A stretch of DNA of 64,000 bases from positions 1,426,001 through 1,490,000 of the forward strand of contig CP085835.1 in NCBI GenBank assembly GCA_020809705.1. Direction: 5' to 3'. Under the pieces are notes generated by a model. That model worked only from the letters and a program-made list of their open reading frames with translations, was not told the origin of the DNA and made no database searches. Shown in pieces: positions 1 to 11,751 of this stretch. The stretch comes from Calonectria ilicicola. Its lineage: Eukaryota; Ascomycota; Sordariomycetes; Hypocreales; Nectriaceae. The translations under genes and the position numbers were made by a program. Each line of letters begins with the position of its first letter. Position 1 is the first letter of the stretch.

Positions 1-1
1 C

Positions 2-94
2 TGCACCTATCTGGTTGGATTTTGGGCGTTTGCGATTGCTCTGACGTACGTGCATCCGCCCCAGATGGCGCTAATCGCCAAGGCGCATTACTGA
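2..94 (+). CDS. 3' end of an unknown membrane protein (partial)
   Basis: From the window edge, one frame stays open for 30 codons and stops with TGA at 92-94. The peptide has a hydrophobic, aromatic stretch (FWAFAIALTYV) followed by a short polar tail ending KAHY. This resembles the last transmembrane segment and cytosolic tail of a transporter or other integral membrane protein. It is too short to name a family, and a chance open frame cannot be excluded. Confidence 0.25.
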   Translation, partial: CTYLVGFWAFAIALTYVHPPQMALIAKAHY

Positions 95-110
95 CCCGAT
101 TAAAAGAATC

Positions 111-1098
111 ATGCAGCTCCTCCTTGTCTTATTAAATTTCACACACTCATATCGTAGCTCTAAGTCGACTATAGTAGAGCGCAACATGAGCTTCTGCGGA
201 AATATATTGGATATTATTATCATCAAGCCTATTGGATTGCTTCTAACGCCCATAATTGGCGCAGTCCGTCATTTTCGACCATCGATAAGATTCTCAAACC
301 GATACGTACGCAAGAGACTGAGGAGGGTTGCAAAAAAGCCACCTGCATCTTCACAGAACGATGACCATCTAAATGCGCGATTGAGTAAAAGGACTGAAAT
401 TTCGGGCATTTCTGTACTTCCACCAGCTGTTGTGGCGCGCATTGCAAAAGGGCTACACCATGTCGACCTAGTCAATCTCAGTCGGTCGTCGCATGCCTTG
501 CGAGCGCGGTTCTTTGGGCATGGTGAGGTTGAGGAAATACTTGACGAGTTACGACAACACGCGTGCAAGGGAGCATCAAAAGCATCATGCGGCATTTGCA
601 GAACCCAGACATGCAAGGCAAGTATTACTTGAACAGCTCTCCTGATCGCTTCATTTCAGTGCTAACAATCACTAGTCCTGTGTTGTTTCCGACAGCGCCC
701 CACAGCCAAAAACGCACGCACACATCTTGAAGTGTCGCCCTTGCTGCTCGCATTGTTTCTATAAGCAAATCTGCCAGGCGCCTTGGCGTGCCCATCGCAC
801 AGGTCAGCACGCGGCTCGGTGTGAATTGAGAGAAGTGCGCTCATGGAATGGCCGAGTTCTTCCACAACACGAGCTGGACAGACTGTCGCGCAAAATGGAC
901 CTGTGCCGCACTTGCGCGGCCATGTCGCCCGCTCAATTGACAAAGACGCTGGAGCGTGGTGCGCGCTTCGAGTTGGAGCGTCTAGCTAGGCAGCCGCTGA
1001 GCTGCAACTACTGCCACAAAATGATGCAACCGTCGGGGTTACGGTGGTGGGTTTGCTCCGACTGCCACGTTGAGTGTCGGTCGCATCTACATACATGA
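111..1098 (+). CDS. F-box protein with cysteine-rich zinc-binding-like C-terminus
   Basis: Two exons, about 111-617 and 676-1098. The N-terminus has a hydrophobic stretch; the Met at 186 is an alternative start. At about residues 103-140 lies an F-box (LPPAVVARIAKGLHHVDLVNLS, shown by its LPP start and the spaced Leu/Val pattern), which would recruit an SCF ubiquitin ligase. The rest carries many CxxC pairs (CGIC, CRPCCSHC, CRTC, CNYC, CSDC), suggesting zinc-stabilised modules. The donor is AAG|GCAAGT, so the intron appears to be of the GC-AG class; a canonical GT donor four bases downstream does not keep the frame. The acceptor after CACTAG (675) sits behind a good GCTAAC branch site; an acceptor at 705 is also in frame. 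Substrate unknown. Confidence 0.7.
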
Positions 1099-1504
1099 GC
1101 CACAAGGCATTTCTGTTCTGTACATACATACACACATGGTTAGAAACAAGGTTATGTTACCGCCTGAATAATCCCGCAGCTCGTGTAAGTGGCACTGCAA
1201 ATTAGCCAGCACAGCACCCACCGCGCTGCATACTGCTTCGGGTAGACCGGGAATACCACAATCTGCCTCGCAGGGCGTGAATGCGGAACCGATTGTAATT
1301 CGTGCATCTCCTGAGGATCCCCGCGGCTGAAGAGAGTTGCAAGGGTGCCTGCATCCCAAGCACAGCCACGCGGAAAGAGTGATGGCTCGCCCCAGTCTGT
1401 ATCCATGCTGCCATGATAACCAAGTGCTCTCAAATGCACTAGCACCGCGCAAACTCAACAGCTGATCCTGCAACATAGCTTGTCCAGGCCAATCCATAGC
1501 AAAA
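1099..1504 (+). other. Intergenic, no convincing gene
   Basis: Spacer between the F-box gene and the next gene. A long reverse-strand frame crosses it but starts at a non-ATG codon and overlaps the first exon of the next gene. I see no repeat or RNA gene. It presumably holds the terminator of the upstream gene and the promoter of the downstream one. Confidence 0.4.
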
Positions 1505-4500
1505 ATGTCGCGACGAAAGAGCATTCGATCGCTGTTTTCCAGCTCAAGTGTCTCAGAATCCGACATCACCCCCACCCCAGACATAATATGGACACCTATT
1601 GGGCCTGCGAGTGAGAACCTGATGAGCGAGCTCGAGACTTTTTACTGGGAAGGCGTTAAAGCAGAGCTAGAAAACATTGTGAGAACTCTTAGGGTATGGC
1701 AGAGCAAGGAATTTGCCGATGTGAAAGTACGCGACGAAAGCGACCAGCTTATCCACGGCTACGATACTTTTCTCGACCAAGTCAGCCACGAGACTCGAAA
1801 GTTTGCTATGAGATATGGTATGTAAATACTGAAGGTGACTTGAACCAACCAGAAGACATGATTAACGTGGGGCTGCAGGAGATCAAAAAGGAGAAAAGGA
1901 GAAGCCAGGCTCCAAAGTGTCTCGATCTTACAGAGATGCTCTAAAAGATCATATTCAAAGCAGGAGACATGAGATTTCAAGTTCCCAAGTCAAAATTGCG
2001 GTTAGAAAGTCATTGAAAGGTGACACACTTTCTCATATTTGCTATTTGGTGGTTTGTTGCTAACTTGACGTATACAAGATGTCCCAAAACTCTCCGGGAC
2101 GCGAAAAAGGGCATGGATGCTCCTTCAAGCCGCGGGTTTGTGCTTTACTTTAATGCAATTCTCATTTACTCTTATTATTTTCTAACTCATGTTTCAAGGG
2201 TTTCTCGACATTGATAAATTAATCGAGCATCGACCCCCTCCAGACAAGCTTGGTTTTTGGAAAAGACCTGCCATCCCACAACGTACGTTTTCTCATATCC
2301 AATTGTTTCATGTTTCTCACCTGTGCCAAGTTAAATTATCTAAATTTGACGAATACTCAATCCCAAGATTCGAGCCCCTACATTGTATGAGACCAGAATG
2401 CCAAAGTATTATCCGTGGAAGCATGTTTATCTACACGGGCACCGAGAAGGATGAAGCTGGTGTGATTTGTGAAGACTGTTATCGATATGAGGTTGAAAAC
2501 AAGGCATTATATGTCAAGTCTTACAAACATTCAATACTGGCAGAGTCCATGACACCTGCGGTAAGTAGAAAGATTTGCTATTGCAAGACTGTGTCTCACT
2601 TCGATGGCACCGGGAAACCGATGAGTCTCTTCCCGGTGGAGAAAAAGGCAGGACATCTTGACGCGGCTGGTATCGGAAGCATGCAGTGCAGCTTGCTCAA
2701 GCTGGGTGAACACGTAGCATGGGCCAAATACAAGGGTTTGCAAACTGTTGTTGGGATGGAAAAGGCGGGGATCTCATCCAAGCTTCCATTCAGGTCAGCA
2801 TCTGTTAAACAGAGCAACAAACAGGAGGGCCAAGAAAAGGGAGTTCACAGAATATCATCCTGGAAACCACATAATTTGAGAATGGTCTCCGAAAGCACAA
2901 TGTACGATGCAAAAGACCGCACGGCCACATCGAGCACAACTAGCGTGGCCACAGAAGCACAGGCGGACGAGGATATTCCGTTGTTCTTCAGGCGATTCAC
3001 CGAGAAGTATCCATTTGGAAACGTACACATGGCACTTCGTGTTGGACCTTTAGTCATTGAGAATGGAGTGGCCCAGTAAGCAGTCACAGATTGACATCGA
3101 TGGCAGTGGGACTAATACATCTTGAATAGGACTCATGGAGGTGCTTTCATCTCATTACGAGAGATGCCTATTTTCCATGAGCGGTTCAACCTTTCTTTCA
3201 AACCGGATTCAAGCCTTACGGTTGGCGGTTCAGACGAGCGCCAGCTCTGGAGAGGGTCGCGTCAGGATGCCCTCCCAAAGAGGTACAAGGCGGTCCTCAA
3301 ACAAGTGGCGGGCGTTCCTTTCAGTGGCCTGCTTCCACAAAGCGCCGAACTGGAGATAATCGACGACCTCCTTTCTGCGAGCCAGAAGCCATTTGATGAA
3401 GCGGGTCTGCCATTGAGCGATCAGCTCAACCTTCTTAATTCTGGAATCGAGCCTGCCCTTGCCAAGCTCAAAAGTCTCATTCAAGACCACGTCAGAATTT
3501 ATCTTTACAGCATCTCCCAACGGCTCGTGGATCCCCAAACAAAAGTCAAATGGAGTATCCGAGACAACAACTGCCAATCCTTCTGCAATGCGCTTATAGA
3601 ACGGGAGTTGTTCGAGCCACTAGTCAATGGACCTCAGTTGAACAAGACACCGCTCTATGTCATGAGCTTTGTATGTCCAGATGAGGGTTATATGCAGCGA
3701 GGCGTCAAGTCCAAATTTGATGTCCCCAACGGACTAACGGAGGAATATCTACTCCGATTCCATTTCGGGCGCCACGACGAAGCTGACATTATCGACACCT
3801 GCCAAGAATACTGGTACGATTGGGGCGCTTTTGGCGGGCCTCTCTACTCGTATCAAGATCTATATCCTTGGGATTGTACCGAAGCATATGGGCGATATCC
3901 AACGCGTTGCGGGAGTTGCAATTTGGCCAAACACGTCTGGGCTTTTCCGTTCGATTCATGGTCAATGTCTACTCTACATCTTTCTCGCGATCGTCACATG
4001 TACGCGCCCGCCACGGTTGCCAACGGCATCACGGCGACCGGGACACGAGCAAGTCCTCAATCCTGGATGCGAAACCGCCTGACAGTAATATCAGCAGTTT
4101 CCATTCTCCATGATGCAGCAGCAGCCATGGCCCGCACTAAGGCATTCCGTGCTGCCACGGGCTGGCTGCATGAGGACGGGCTTCGCTACAAAGATCCCGC
4201 CCTGGCTCGCGTCAAGCTGGGCGGCATTCACCGAGCGCAGCCTTTCAGCCATTATTTCGAAGCGGGCACTTACAATCACTATTTCGTGGCCCCGTGGGCG
4301 ATATGGCCGCGACAAGAGCAGATTGCGGCATACGAGTTGTTGCGCGATGGCCGGGTCAATCTGCCGGACGTGCTTCCCAGGTCAAAAGGCAGGTTTGGGA
4401 CGCAGAGCACAGAAAGGGATCAGGACTATTTTCAAGGATTTGAGTCAAATATCAGAGACACTTCAGATAGCGGGTTTGTCGATATGGACCCGGCGTCACG

Positions 4501-4780
4501 AAGGGTGTACATGAATGGTGCCTTTGCGGATGCAGGGTTCCCGAGCGATGATGGGGGAACCGACTCATCCGGAGGACCCGCGTGTGCTGTTCCGGACGGA
4601 GGGAACTGTGGCAGCGGTAATTGTGGGAACACTACGTGCTCGACTGGTCCAGTTTGCAGTAGTAACTGTGGCGGTGGCAGTAATTGCCGTGGTGGTAGCA
4701 GCAATTGTGGTGGAGGAGGTGGTTGTGGAGGTGGCGGTGGTTGTGGTGGAGGTGGCGGGTGTGGAGGAGGTGGAGATTGA
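1505..4780 (+). CDS. Large protein with LRAT/permuted-papain-like core and Gly/Cys-rich tail
   Basis: Five exons: 1505-1817, 1879-2019, 2079-2135, 2199-3075 and 3130-4780, all phase-consistent, giving about 1,012 aa. A further in-frame 48-nt intron at 2283-2330 (GTACGT...CCAAG) is possible. The middle has Cys pairs (HCMRPEC about 60 residues after exon 4 begins, then CEDC) that could bind zinc. A His in VHMALRVG (about residue 447), followed by a buried-strand pattern, and a Cys in NNCQSFC (about residue 611) resemble the His and NC motifs of LRAT/NlpC-type permuted papain folds. That would imply a cysteine acyltransferase or peptidase, but this is inference. The last ~60 residues are almost only Gly and Cys, ending in repeated GGGGGC units encoded by GGW-rich DNA. 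No signal peptide is evident. I do not know a characterised homologue. Confidence 0.75.
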
Positions 4781-4800
4781 GAGAGAGAGAGAGAGAGAGG
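4669..4800 (+). repeat. GGW/TGT Gly-Cys coding minisatellite running into a (GA)n microsatellite
   Basis: The 3' end of the preceding gene is a purine-rich tandem array encoding Gly with a Cys about every sixth codon. The TGA stop falls exactly where the array turns into about ten GA dinucleotides (4779-4800). Slippage here could change tail length or stop-codon position. Confidence 0.85.
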
Positions 4801-5361
4801 AATGGCTGTATTTTTGGCAGAGGATCTGGTGCGTATTATATATGTTCTCTATCCTCTATCATAGGCATGTGAACTAATCCGATTGCCGAAATGGATTATT
4901 ATTTAAAGGTTAACTGACGACGATGATGATGGTAGTAGTAGTGGTTGACGCAAGTGAATTTGATGAAGAAATTCTGGCCAGTAAAAAGCAAGACAAATAA
5001 TAAATTTAGGTTTGAAATTCGAGATCAGGCTGTGCGAGGTGTGATATCCACTTTTGATGATTTGACTGGGTTGGGCGCATGAGGGAGAAAGAAGATAAAG
5101 AAAAGAAGGGCAGAGAAAGGATGACTGATTGCAAGGCAGGTTGTTCAAGTTTACCCTACATGGTGATGTGATTGTTAGTGGTTGTTAGTTATTCTCGGGT
5201 TGAGCAGAGCACAGCACAACACAGCATAACACAGCACACATACAGCGCACAAAGTTGGAAAGCCAACCACCTAGCAAAGCAAACTCAAGCCCAAGCTAAC
5301 GAACCCCCTAAACTCGATACATCCCAGTCAGTCCAAGTGCTTTTTTGCTGACTAAGGACAG
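4801..5361 (+). other. Intergenic with simple repeats
   Basis: Spacer between the Gly/Cys-tail gene and a Zn2Cys6 factor. It contains a GAT/AGT-type trinucleotide run near 4919-4945 and a degenerate CAGCACA/CAGCATA array at about 5205-5254. No gene is seen. The second half is the likely promoter of the downstream transcription factor. Confidence 0.5.
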
Positions 5362-7625
5362 ATGGTGGTCCCCAACGCACTTTCTTTGCACGAGATACAC
5401 GCGCACGAGCCATGTCGCCACAACTCGTCTCGACTCAGTCATGGCAATCAGCGCGTGCGCTCGGGGTCGTCGCAATCTCCATCTCCACCTCCCTACATCA
5501 TCTCATATGTAAGAGCCTCGCCCGCCTCGCTCAGTGTCATGCCCCGCCCGAATGTGATACGTAATAATGCGGCTCAACCAGAGCCTCCCGCAATGTCGCC
5601 GCCCATCCGCAAGACCATTACCCGCTCGCGCAACGGATGCGCCGTGTGCAAGTCCAAGAGAGTATGAACAACCTCCGTCCATCTCGCCCGCGCAACTGAC
5701 GGCCCCTGCCACAGCTCAAGTGCGACGAAGCCAAGCCGGCCTGCTCCCGCTGCGAGCGTCTGGGCATCCCGTGTCCCGGCTATAAAAAATCTCTCAAATG
5801 GACCACCACAGGCTCCAAATCCACCCCCGACCAGGCCACCACGCCGGGGACCAACACCACCGCATCCACCACCCCCCAGGACATGACCGAGTATGCCTTT
5901 GACCAGCCGCCGCAGCCTGTCACCGACCTCTGCACCACCAGCTTTTCCGAGTCCTTCACAGACATCATCAATGTCAATGTCGATGCCATCACCTTCCAGG
6001 ACCACGCGAGCATCGCATCCACCCTGCCCTCCTTTATCGAGGCCCCCGACGACACGGCCCAGCTAGTCCTAGACCCCTCGCCGTCCGGTCCCTCGCCCTA
6101 CAGCGAATACCACGACACAAACGACGATGAGGCTTGGTCAAACCCCGACTTCAGGACCATGCAGCCAGACTCTACCGCCCTGCAGCGCCGCCCGCCGCCC
6201 CAGAGACGCATGTCGACACCACCTGAAGCTGAGATACCCCTGTCCAAGGCCCTCCAGGATCACTCGTCGATACTTGTCGAGTACTACTTCAAGGAAGTCT
6301 GCGGGTTGATGTCCTGCTACGACAGCCGCATGAACCCGTACAGAACCGCCGTCTCCAATGTCTGGACCCAGTCGCAATCCCTCTACTACATCATCCAGAG
6401 CATGGCCGCCGCCTGCTTGTCCGAGGTGTCGCCAAACCTCACCACAGTCAGTCGTCAACTCCGAGATGCAGCAGTGAGCTCCTTGTCCATGGAAGCCAAT
6501 GAGAACCATACCGACACTTCCTCCATGTTATCACTTGTCATGCTTGGCATGAGTCTCTCGTGGCACGACCCGAGCAGTCTGGGCCAGGCCGAGTTCAAGC
6601 TCCTCGCCAAAACAGTCGCTTCCTCCGAGATGCGTGACGACAACATCCCACAGGCCGAAAAGCAAAAGAAGCTGTTCTTTTACAATTCTCTGGTATACTG
6701 GCGCATGCTATTGTCGTTTGTGACCGACCAGGATTTGGCCTCTCCAACAATTGACCACGCTCAGCCGCAGCCGTCCCGTTCTATAACTGCCCAGCAGTGG
6801 GAGTTGCGCATGCCGCATCCTCAAACAGGCACGGGCATCGAAGTCATGGAGCTGGTTACTCAAGTGGGATGCCTAATCAGGAGGGAACGGAAGAGAATCC
6901 TTTCCCGTCGGTTTTCCTCAAGACAGGACATTGAACAGGCTCAAAATGCCATCCATGTAGCAGAAGAGCTTCACACAAAGCTGTGTGCAATTGATGTTCC
7001 GACCGAAGGCACCATTGTGGACTCGGGAGACGAAATGACGCCCACAAACCATCTGCTCAAGATTACCGAAGCCTATCGATGCACAGGCTTGTTGCAGCTC
7101 TATCGGAATTTTCCAGACTTGGTTCCACTGCGCGCATCGTCTAAAAACTCAGCAAGCCAATCAATATGGCTGGACACTCCCGAAAACGCTGGCCCACCTC
7201 CCGATGTGGGATTGCTAACCGATACGTGGTTGACGAGCTTGGCCCTCCACATTCTCGACTTGGTCGAAGCCATCCCTGTATCATCACGAAGCCGGTCCAT
7301 TCAGCCTTTTCTTCTTGTTAGCGTCTGCAGTGAAATGTCAGTTGGCCGTTCGTTTTGCCAGATCCCCGGTCTACGTCAGCCTCCCATAGCCAGCTTTGCG
7401 GCGAGCCTGCGGATCAAGACACCGCCGTCGCTCACAGACACACTACAAGCCAGAAGAGCCATTGTTTCTCGTCTCTCCTACTTTCAGAACATCTTGGCTG
7501 CCAAGCCTGTACGCCAAATGCTCAGACTAATAAAAGAGACGTGGACTCGGATGGATGAGAATCGTCAAGATATGTATTGGATGGATGTAATGATCGAGAA
7601 GGGCTACGAAACTCTGATGGGTTAA
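5362..7625 (+). CDS. Zn2Cys6 transcription factor (Fungal_trans_2 type)
   Basis: Two exons, 5362-5661 and 5715-7625, about 736 aa. The intron splits the DNA-binding cluster, as is common in this family. The Zn2Cys6 motif is complete: C93, C96, C103, C110, C113 and C120 (GCAVCKSKR, then LKCDEAKPACSRC). A Ser/Pro/Thr-rich linker follows. From about residue 290 a helical regulatory region begins (LVEYYFKEVCGLMSCYDS), typical of the Fungal_trans_2/DUF3468 class. An alternative start is the Met at 5539. It lies upstream of, and co-directional with, an APC permease and may regulate it, but nothing in the sequence proves this. The stretch around 7320-7400 looks less conserved and could hide a small intron. 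Confidence 0.85.
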
Positions 7626-8245
7626 ATGGGCTGTTTCCCAGTAGAATGAGATACACACAACAAACACATGTACTAAATGGAATGACAAACCTGCAAAGGC
7701 ATTTTGCTCCTAGTTAATCACATACTTTACCTTAGCAAAACATCGTGTTCGCATTCACGCAATTGCTTAGGATCCAGTTTCTGCATCCCGTAAGACAAAC
7801 CAGGATGCGATGCGATTCCTTCGCTTCTCACTTACACAACTCCAACCAACAAGTGAAACTCGCAAAACTATTCCTATAACTATTATATCCTTCTTATCAT
7901 TCTATTCATCAGAATCTCGAACGCACTCCACAACTCATCCCCCCAGACCCACATGAGCCCACCAAGTGGTCCTTTGCCTAGCATTGCCGTTCTTGGTCTA
8001 GCCGCCCCTAATTAAGCTCCATTTCCCCGCGACCCTTTTCAAGACACGACTTCGGGGATGCTGGACGCGTTATCACTAGGCCCAGTCTACTCGCTACGAT
8101 AGTCGACTTCCGGCTCGATACGGCTAGGTAACCCAGTCTGACGATCCCGATATATGCATCCTGATCAGAAAGACATATCTTGACGCGCCCCCGAACCTTT
8201 GCCTTCGAGGCAATTGGCAACTCCAACGCGCGCCGAAAAACCATC
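7626..8245 (+). other. Intergenic, terminator/promoter region
   Basis: Spacer of about 620 bp between the transcription factor and the permease on the same strand. No repeat or RNA gene is visible. Pyrimidine-rich tracts before 8246 fit a fungal promoter and 5' leader. Confidence 0.4.
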
Positions 8246-10206
8246 ATGGCGGATCACGGTGCAGGGCCTGAGGGCCAGTTGCAAAAACGCTTTTCCAAGC
8301 TCACCATGATCGGAATGGCCTTTGCCATTCTCAAGTATGACAACTCGCTACCCCTTGCCGTTAGGATCACGATGCTGACAATTTTCGAGTACCTGGATCT
8401 CCCTTGCTGGCTCAATCGGCCTGGTGATGCCCTCTGGCGGGTCCGTCTCCTTTGTCTACGGCTTCATTTTCTGCGTTGTCTGCAACCTGTGCATGAGCGC
8501 CAGTGTAGGCGAATTGGCCTCGGTTTGGCCCACAGCTGGAGGACAGTATCACCACGCCTATGCCCTCTCCACCCAGAAGTGGAAGAAGTCCATGGTAAGA
8601 GCCGCGCTACTTTTTTTTTTTAGACCTTGCAAAAGCAAAACAAAATTCTTACGTAACCTCCAGAGCTTCCTTGTCGGATGGATCAATATTGCCGGCTGGC
8701 TTACACTCAACACGACGGCTGCTTATTTCGGAGGTATGATACCATAATCCCTGTCAAAACGACAACAATGCCTGACATTACATTACGCAGCTCGGTTCCT
8801 CGCAGCAGCTGCCGTGGTGGGCTCTGGTGGCAGCTACGAGATCTCGCAATGGAGCACGTATTTGATGTTTATTGCAGTGTCCATTATTGGCGTGTTCCTA
8901 AACATTTTTGCCTATCCCATTCTCAACCGATGGAATGAGGGTGCTTGTGAGTGTCCGCCCCTGGGCCCTGTCGTATAAAACTTGCTGACTTTTAGCCAGT
9001 GTACTGGTCTCTTGGCAGTGTCGTTGTAATCAGCATCGTTCTCCTCGCCACGTCCCCGAAAACAGATGCGAAGTTCGTCTTTACAAACTTTTCCAACACA
9101 ACGGGATGGAGCGATGGCACCGCCTGGATGCTGGGACTGCTGCAGTCCGCGCTCAGCTTTATTGGGTTGGTGCTCTACACTCCGAAATGCGAAAAAAAAA
9201 AAGAAACACCATAGACTGACCTGGACATAGATTTGACGCAGTTGCCCACATGACGGAAGAAATGCCCAACCCCACCAGAGATGCACCAATTGCCATGGTT
9301 TCCGCCGTCCTCGTTGGCGGTGCAAGCGGCATCGTCTTCATTCTCGTCATGCTCTTTTGCTCGGTCGATCTCGATGCCCTCCTAGCATCGAATACACAAA
9401 GTCCTCTTACGGAAATGATTCACCGAGGCACCGGTAGCAAAGCCGCCGCGTCAATTCTGAGCGTGGCTGTTGCGCTGTGCTTTGTCAACGGAGCCAACGG
9501 CTGCGTCACATCAGGCAGTCGCTTGCTTTGGGCCATGGCGCGAGACAACGGCACGCCTTTCTCCCGATATCTCTCCCATCTTCACCCAAAGTTGAATGTG
9601 CCCGTTCGAGCAATCCTCGTTCAGGCCGTTTTCAATCTCCTCTTCGGCCTCCTTTACCTCGGACCAGAAGTAGCGTTCAATGCCTACATCGCCAGTTGCA
9701 CGCTCTTCCTCAATCTTTCTTACGCTTTGCCAGTCTTGATCTTGCTTCTAAGGGGCCGAAATGTCATTCTATCGAACCCCCCCGACTTCTGTCTGGGAAA
9801 AGTCTGGGGATACATCATCAACTACACAGCAGTAATCTTTGTTTTCGTCACCTCCGTCGTAAGTCCACCTCAGGCCAACTCACCGATTGTATAAAGTATC
9901 AATACTAATTTGTGTCTCTGTTTTAGTTCTTCTGCTTCCCTCCAGCAATCCCCATTACGATATCTACCATGAGTAAGCATCCCTTTGTCAATTCTCATGC
10001 AATTTTACTAACATCAATTAGACTATGTCACCGCGGTAATCGGAATTTTCGTCATATTCATGATTGGACTCTGGCTTTTTAAGAGAACAGCTTACCACGG
10101 TCCCAAACTTGATCTCATTCTTGGGGAGTTGCCTGTCGCGAGCCCAGCTCTGCAGGAGGTTCAAACTGAAACGTCCTCTAGTTCTAAGATCAAGTCAGAT
10201 GACTGA
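8246..10206 (+). CDS. APC-superfamily amine/amino-acid permease (choline/GABA permease-like)
   Basis: Eight exons, all phase-consistent: 8246-8334, 8390-8594, 8664-8733, 8791-8946, 9000-9165, 9231-9858, 9927-9972 and 10022-10206, giving 514 aa. The spliced protein has about 12 hydrophobic segments. Family landmarks include the N-terminal SxxGxAFAIL region, LVMPSGG in TM2, GELASVWPTAGGQYHH after TM2, and SFIGFDAVAHMTEEMPNPTRDAP in the middle. These mark the fungal choline/GABA/amino-acid transporter group (Hnm1/Uga4 relatives). It should import a small amine or amino acid at the plasma membrane with protons; the substrate cannot be read from sequence. Its 3' end faces a nitrilase-type gene. 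Confidence 0.9.
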
Positions 10207-10706
10207 TTCGAGTGACCGCAACAATTAGTAAATGATTGTAAATCTATAGGCTAGTTCATATTTGGCATTCTTGAATTCGGTGTTTGTTTGTATCAACGGC
10301 AATGATATCCCATAGTTTGGAAGCCCGCCTAGGGCTCAAGTATTAATATACTCGCATTTTCTTTTTGCTTTACATATCGCTTCACTCTCTTGAGGTTGTC
10401 GAGTTCAAAATACACCCAAAGTGATCATGAAAGAAAAACAAACGCATTTTTTAAAAAAAAAAATAAGAAGAGAGAATCCGCCATTATATTTCTGGGTGAT
10501 CCAATAATTGACATAGCGTAAGATTTTTGCATGATGTGATGAATAGCAGTGTTGAATAAATGACTTGATAGATTATATATACCGTTTTCCCCTTCAAAGA
10601 ACACCCTTGATCGTAATAACATAAATCGTGCCTCCCTAGATCCACGCTAAATTGACATAATAATGTACGACATAGTATACAATCCCAAGAAGACCAATTA
10701 TCCATC
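10207..10706 (+). other. Convergent intergenic, 3' flanks
   Basis: Spacer between the convergent permease and nitrilase genes. AT-rich with short A runs (for example 10451-10461). It presumably holds both polyadenylation regions. No gene is seen. Confidence 0.4.
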
Positions 10707-11751
10707 CTACAGGCGACTGTTCTGTTGTAAAATATCCCGTCCCTTTGTGTATCCATAATGCCAATCTCCTCTGCCCAAGTCCTCTCGGATTTTGTAATTT
10801 TGTTCGGCAATCTCGACGGTGTGCATGTCCACCTCCAACACACGCATAGCCTCTTCGCTGTCTGTGAAGCCCCCGGGAACAGGGCCAACAATCGGCAAGA
10901 CGACTTGGCTGCATCCGAAAAATCCTTCCTTGGCAGGTCCCCCCACATTGCAATAGATTAGGGCCGCCGTGTTCTCAAATGCTCTTGTGATTAAAGTAGT
11001 TTGCACCATTAACTTTTCGCAGTTAGGATTATATGCAAGTCCTTCTTCGCACATGTCGGACGCCGTCCAGTACGAGGGAATAATGATGATTTTGGCGCCC
11101 GCGAGAACGAGCTGTCGGAACGCTTCCGGAAAGGCGAGGTCCCAGCACACCAAGATGCCAACAGGGCCCAAGGGGGTATTTATGACTTGGTGAGGGTTGG
11201 ACGAGCCGCTATCGGTGGCGATTTGCCGCGTATATTGAATAGATGAGGTTAGGTGCTGGCGCTCGGGGATCCAGAGGTTGGTTTTTGTGTAGCTTCCGAG
11301 CAAGTTGCCGTCGTGATCAATGAAATGGGACGTGTTGAGAAGAGACGGTCGAGCTTTATCTGATGCTAGTGGGGCCTTGCTCTGCGGCGCATGGAAAACG
11401 ATCGTTCCTGCGCATATATTGATATGGAGCTCTGAGGCCAAATCTTGGTAGCGCCGCAAGAAGCGAGTAGCATCTTCAAAGCTGAGCGCAAAGGACGGTT
11501 CCTCTGGCACCCATCCTGTCAAATGATATTCTGGTAGAACCGCTAGTGATGCGCCTTGGATCGCTGCAAGTCGGATTTGTTCAGCGGCGTAGGCAAAGTT
11601 ATGTTCGGCGTCGAGAGGCTATCCAGACAATTAGCACCTACATCCCTAGCCACAGCCCTACGGACTATAAAGACGATGTAAATGGCTATACCTTTGGCCT
11701 CATTTGAATAACGGCAACCTTGAAAACTGAATCTGTCGTCGCCGCCGCCAT
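10707..11751 (-). CDS. Carbon-nitrogen hydrolase (nitrilase-fold amidase)
   Basis: Two exons on the minus strand, 11751-11692 and 11618-10707, giving 323 aa. The 73-nt intron has GTATAG, a GCTAAT branch and ATAG. The nitrilase-superfamily triad is in place: Glu50 in LPEYHLTG, Lys132 in YTKTNLW and Cys178 in ILVCWDLAFPE. The family hydrolyses C-N bonds in nitriles, amides or carbamoyl compounds in the cytosol. The WDLAFPE context and length favour an amidase/omega-amidase-like member over a classical nitrilase, but the substrate is open. It is convergent with the APC permease, so uptake of an amine or amide followed by hydrolysis is possible. A different, clearer nitrilase-family gene lies at 18-19 kb. 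Confidence 0.85.

Noticed and set aside
1087..1584. 165-aa reverse-strand frame over the spacer and the start of the Gly/Cys-tail gene
   Set aside because: Overlaps a well-supported exon and shows no domain or splice context.
5201..5254. CAGCACA-type repeats considered as a CRISPR-like array
   Set aside because: Degenerate short-period simple repeat with no unique spacers, in a fungal nuclear context.
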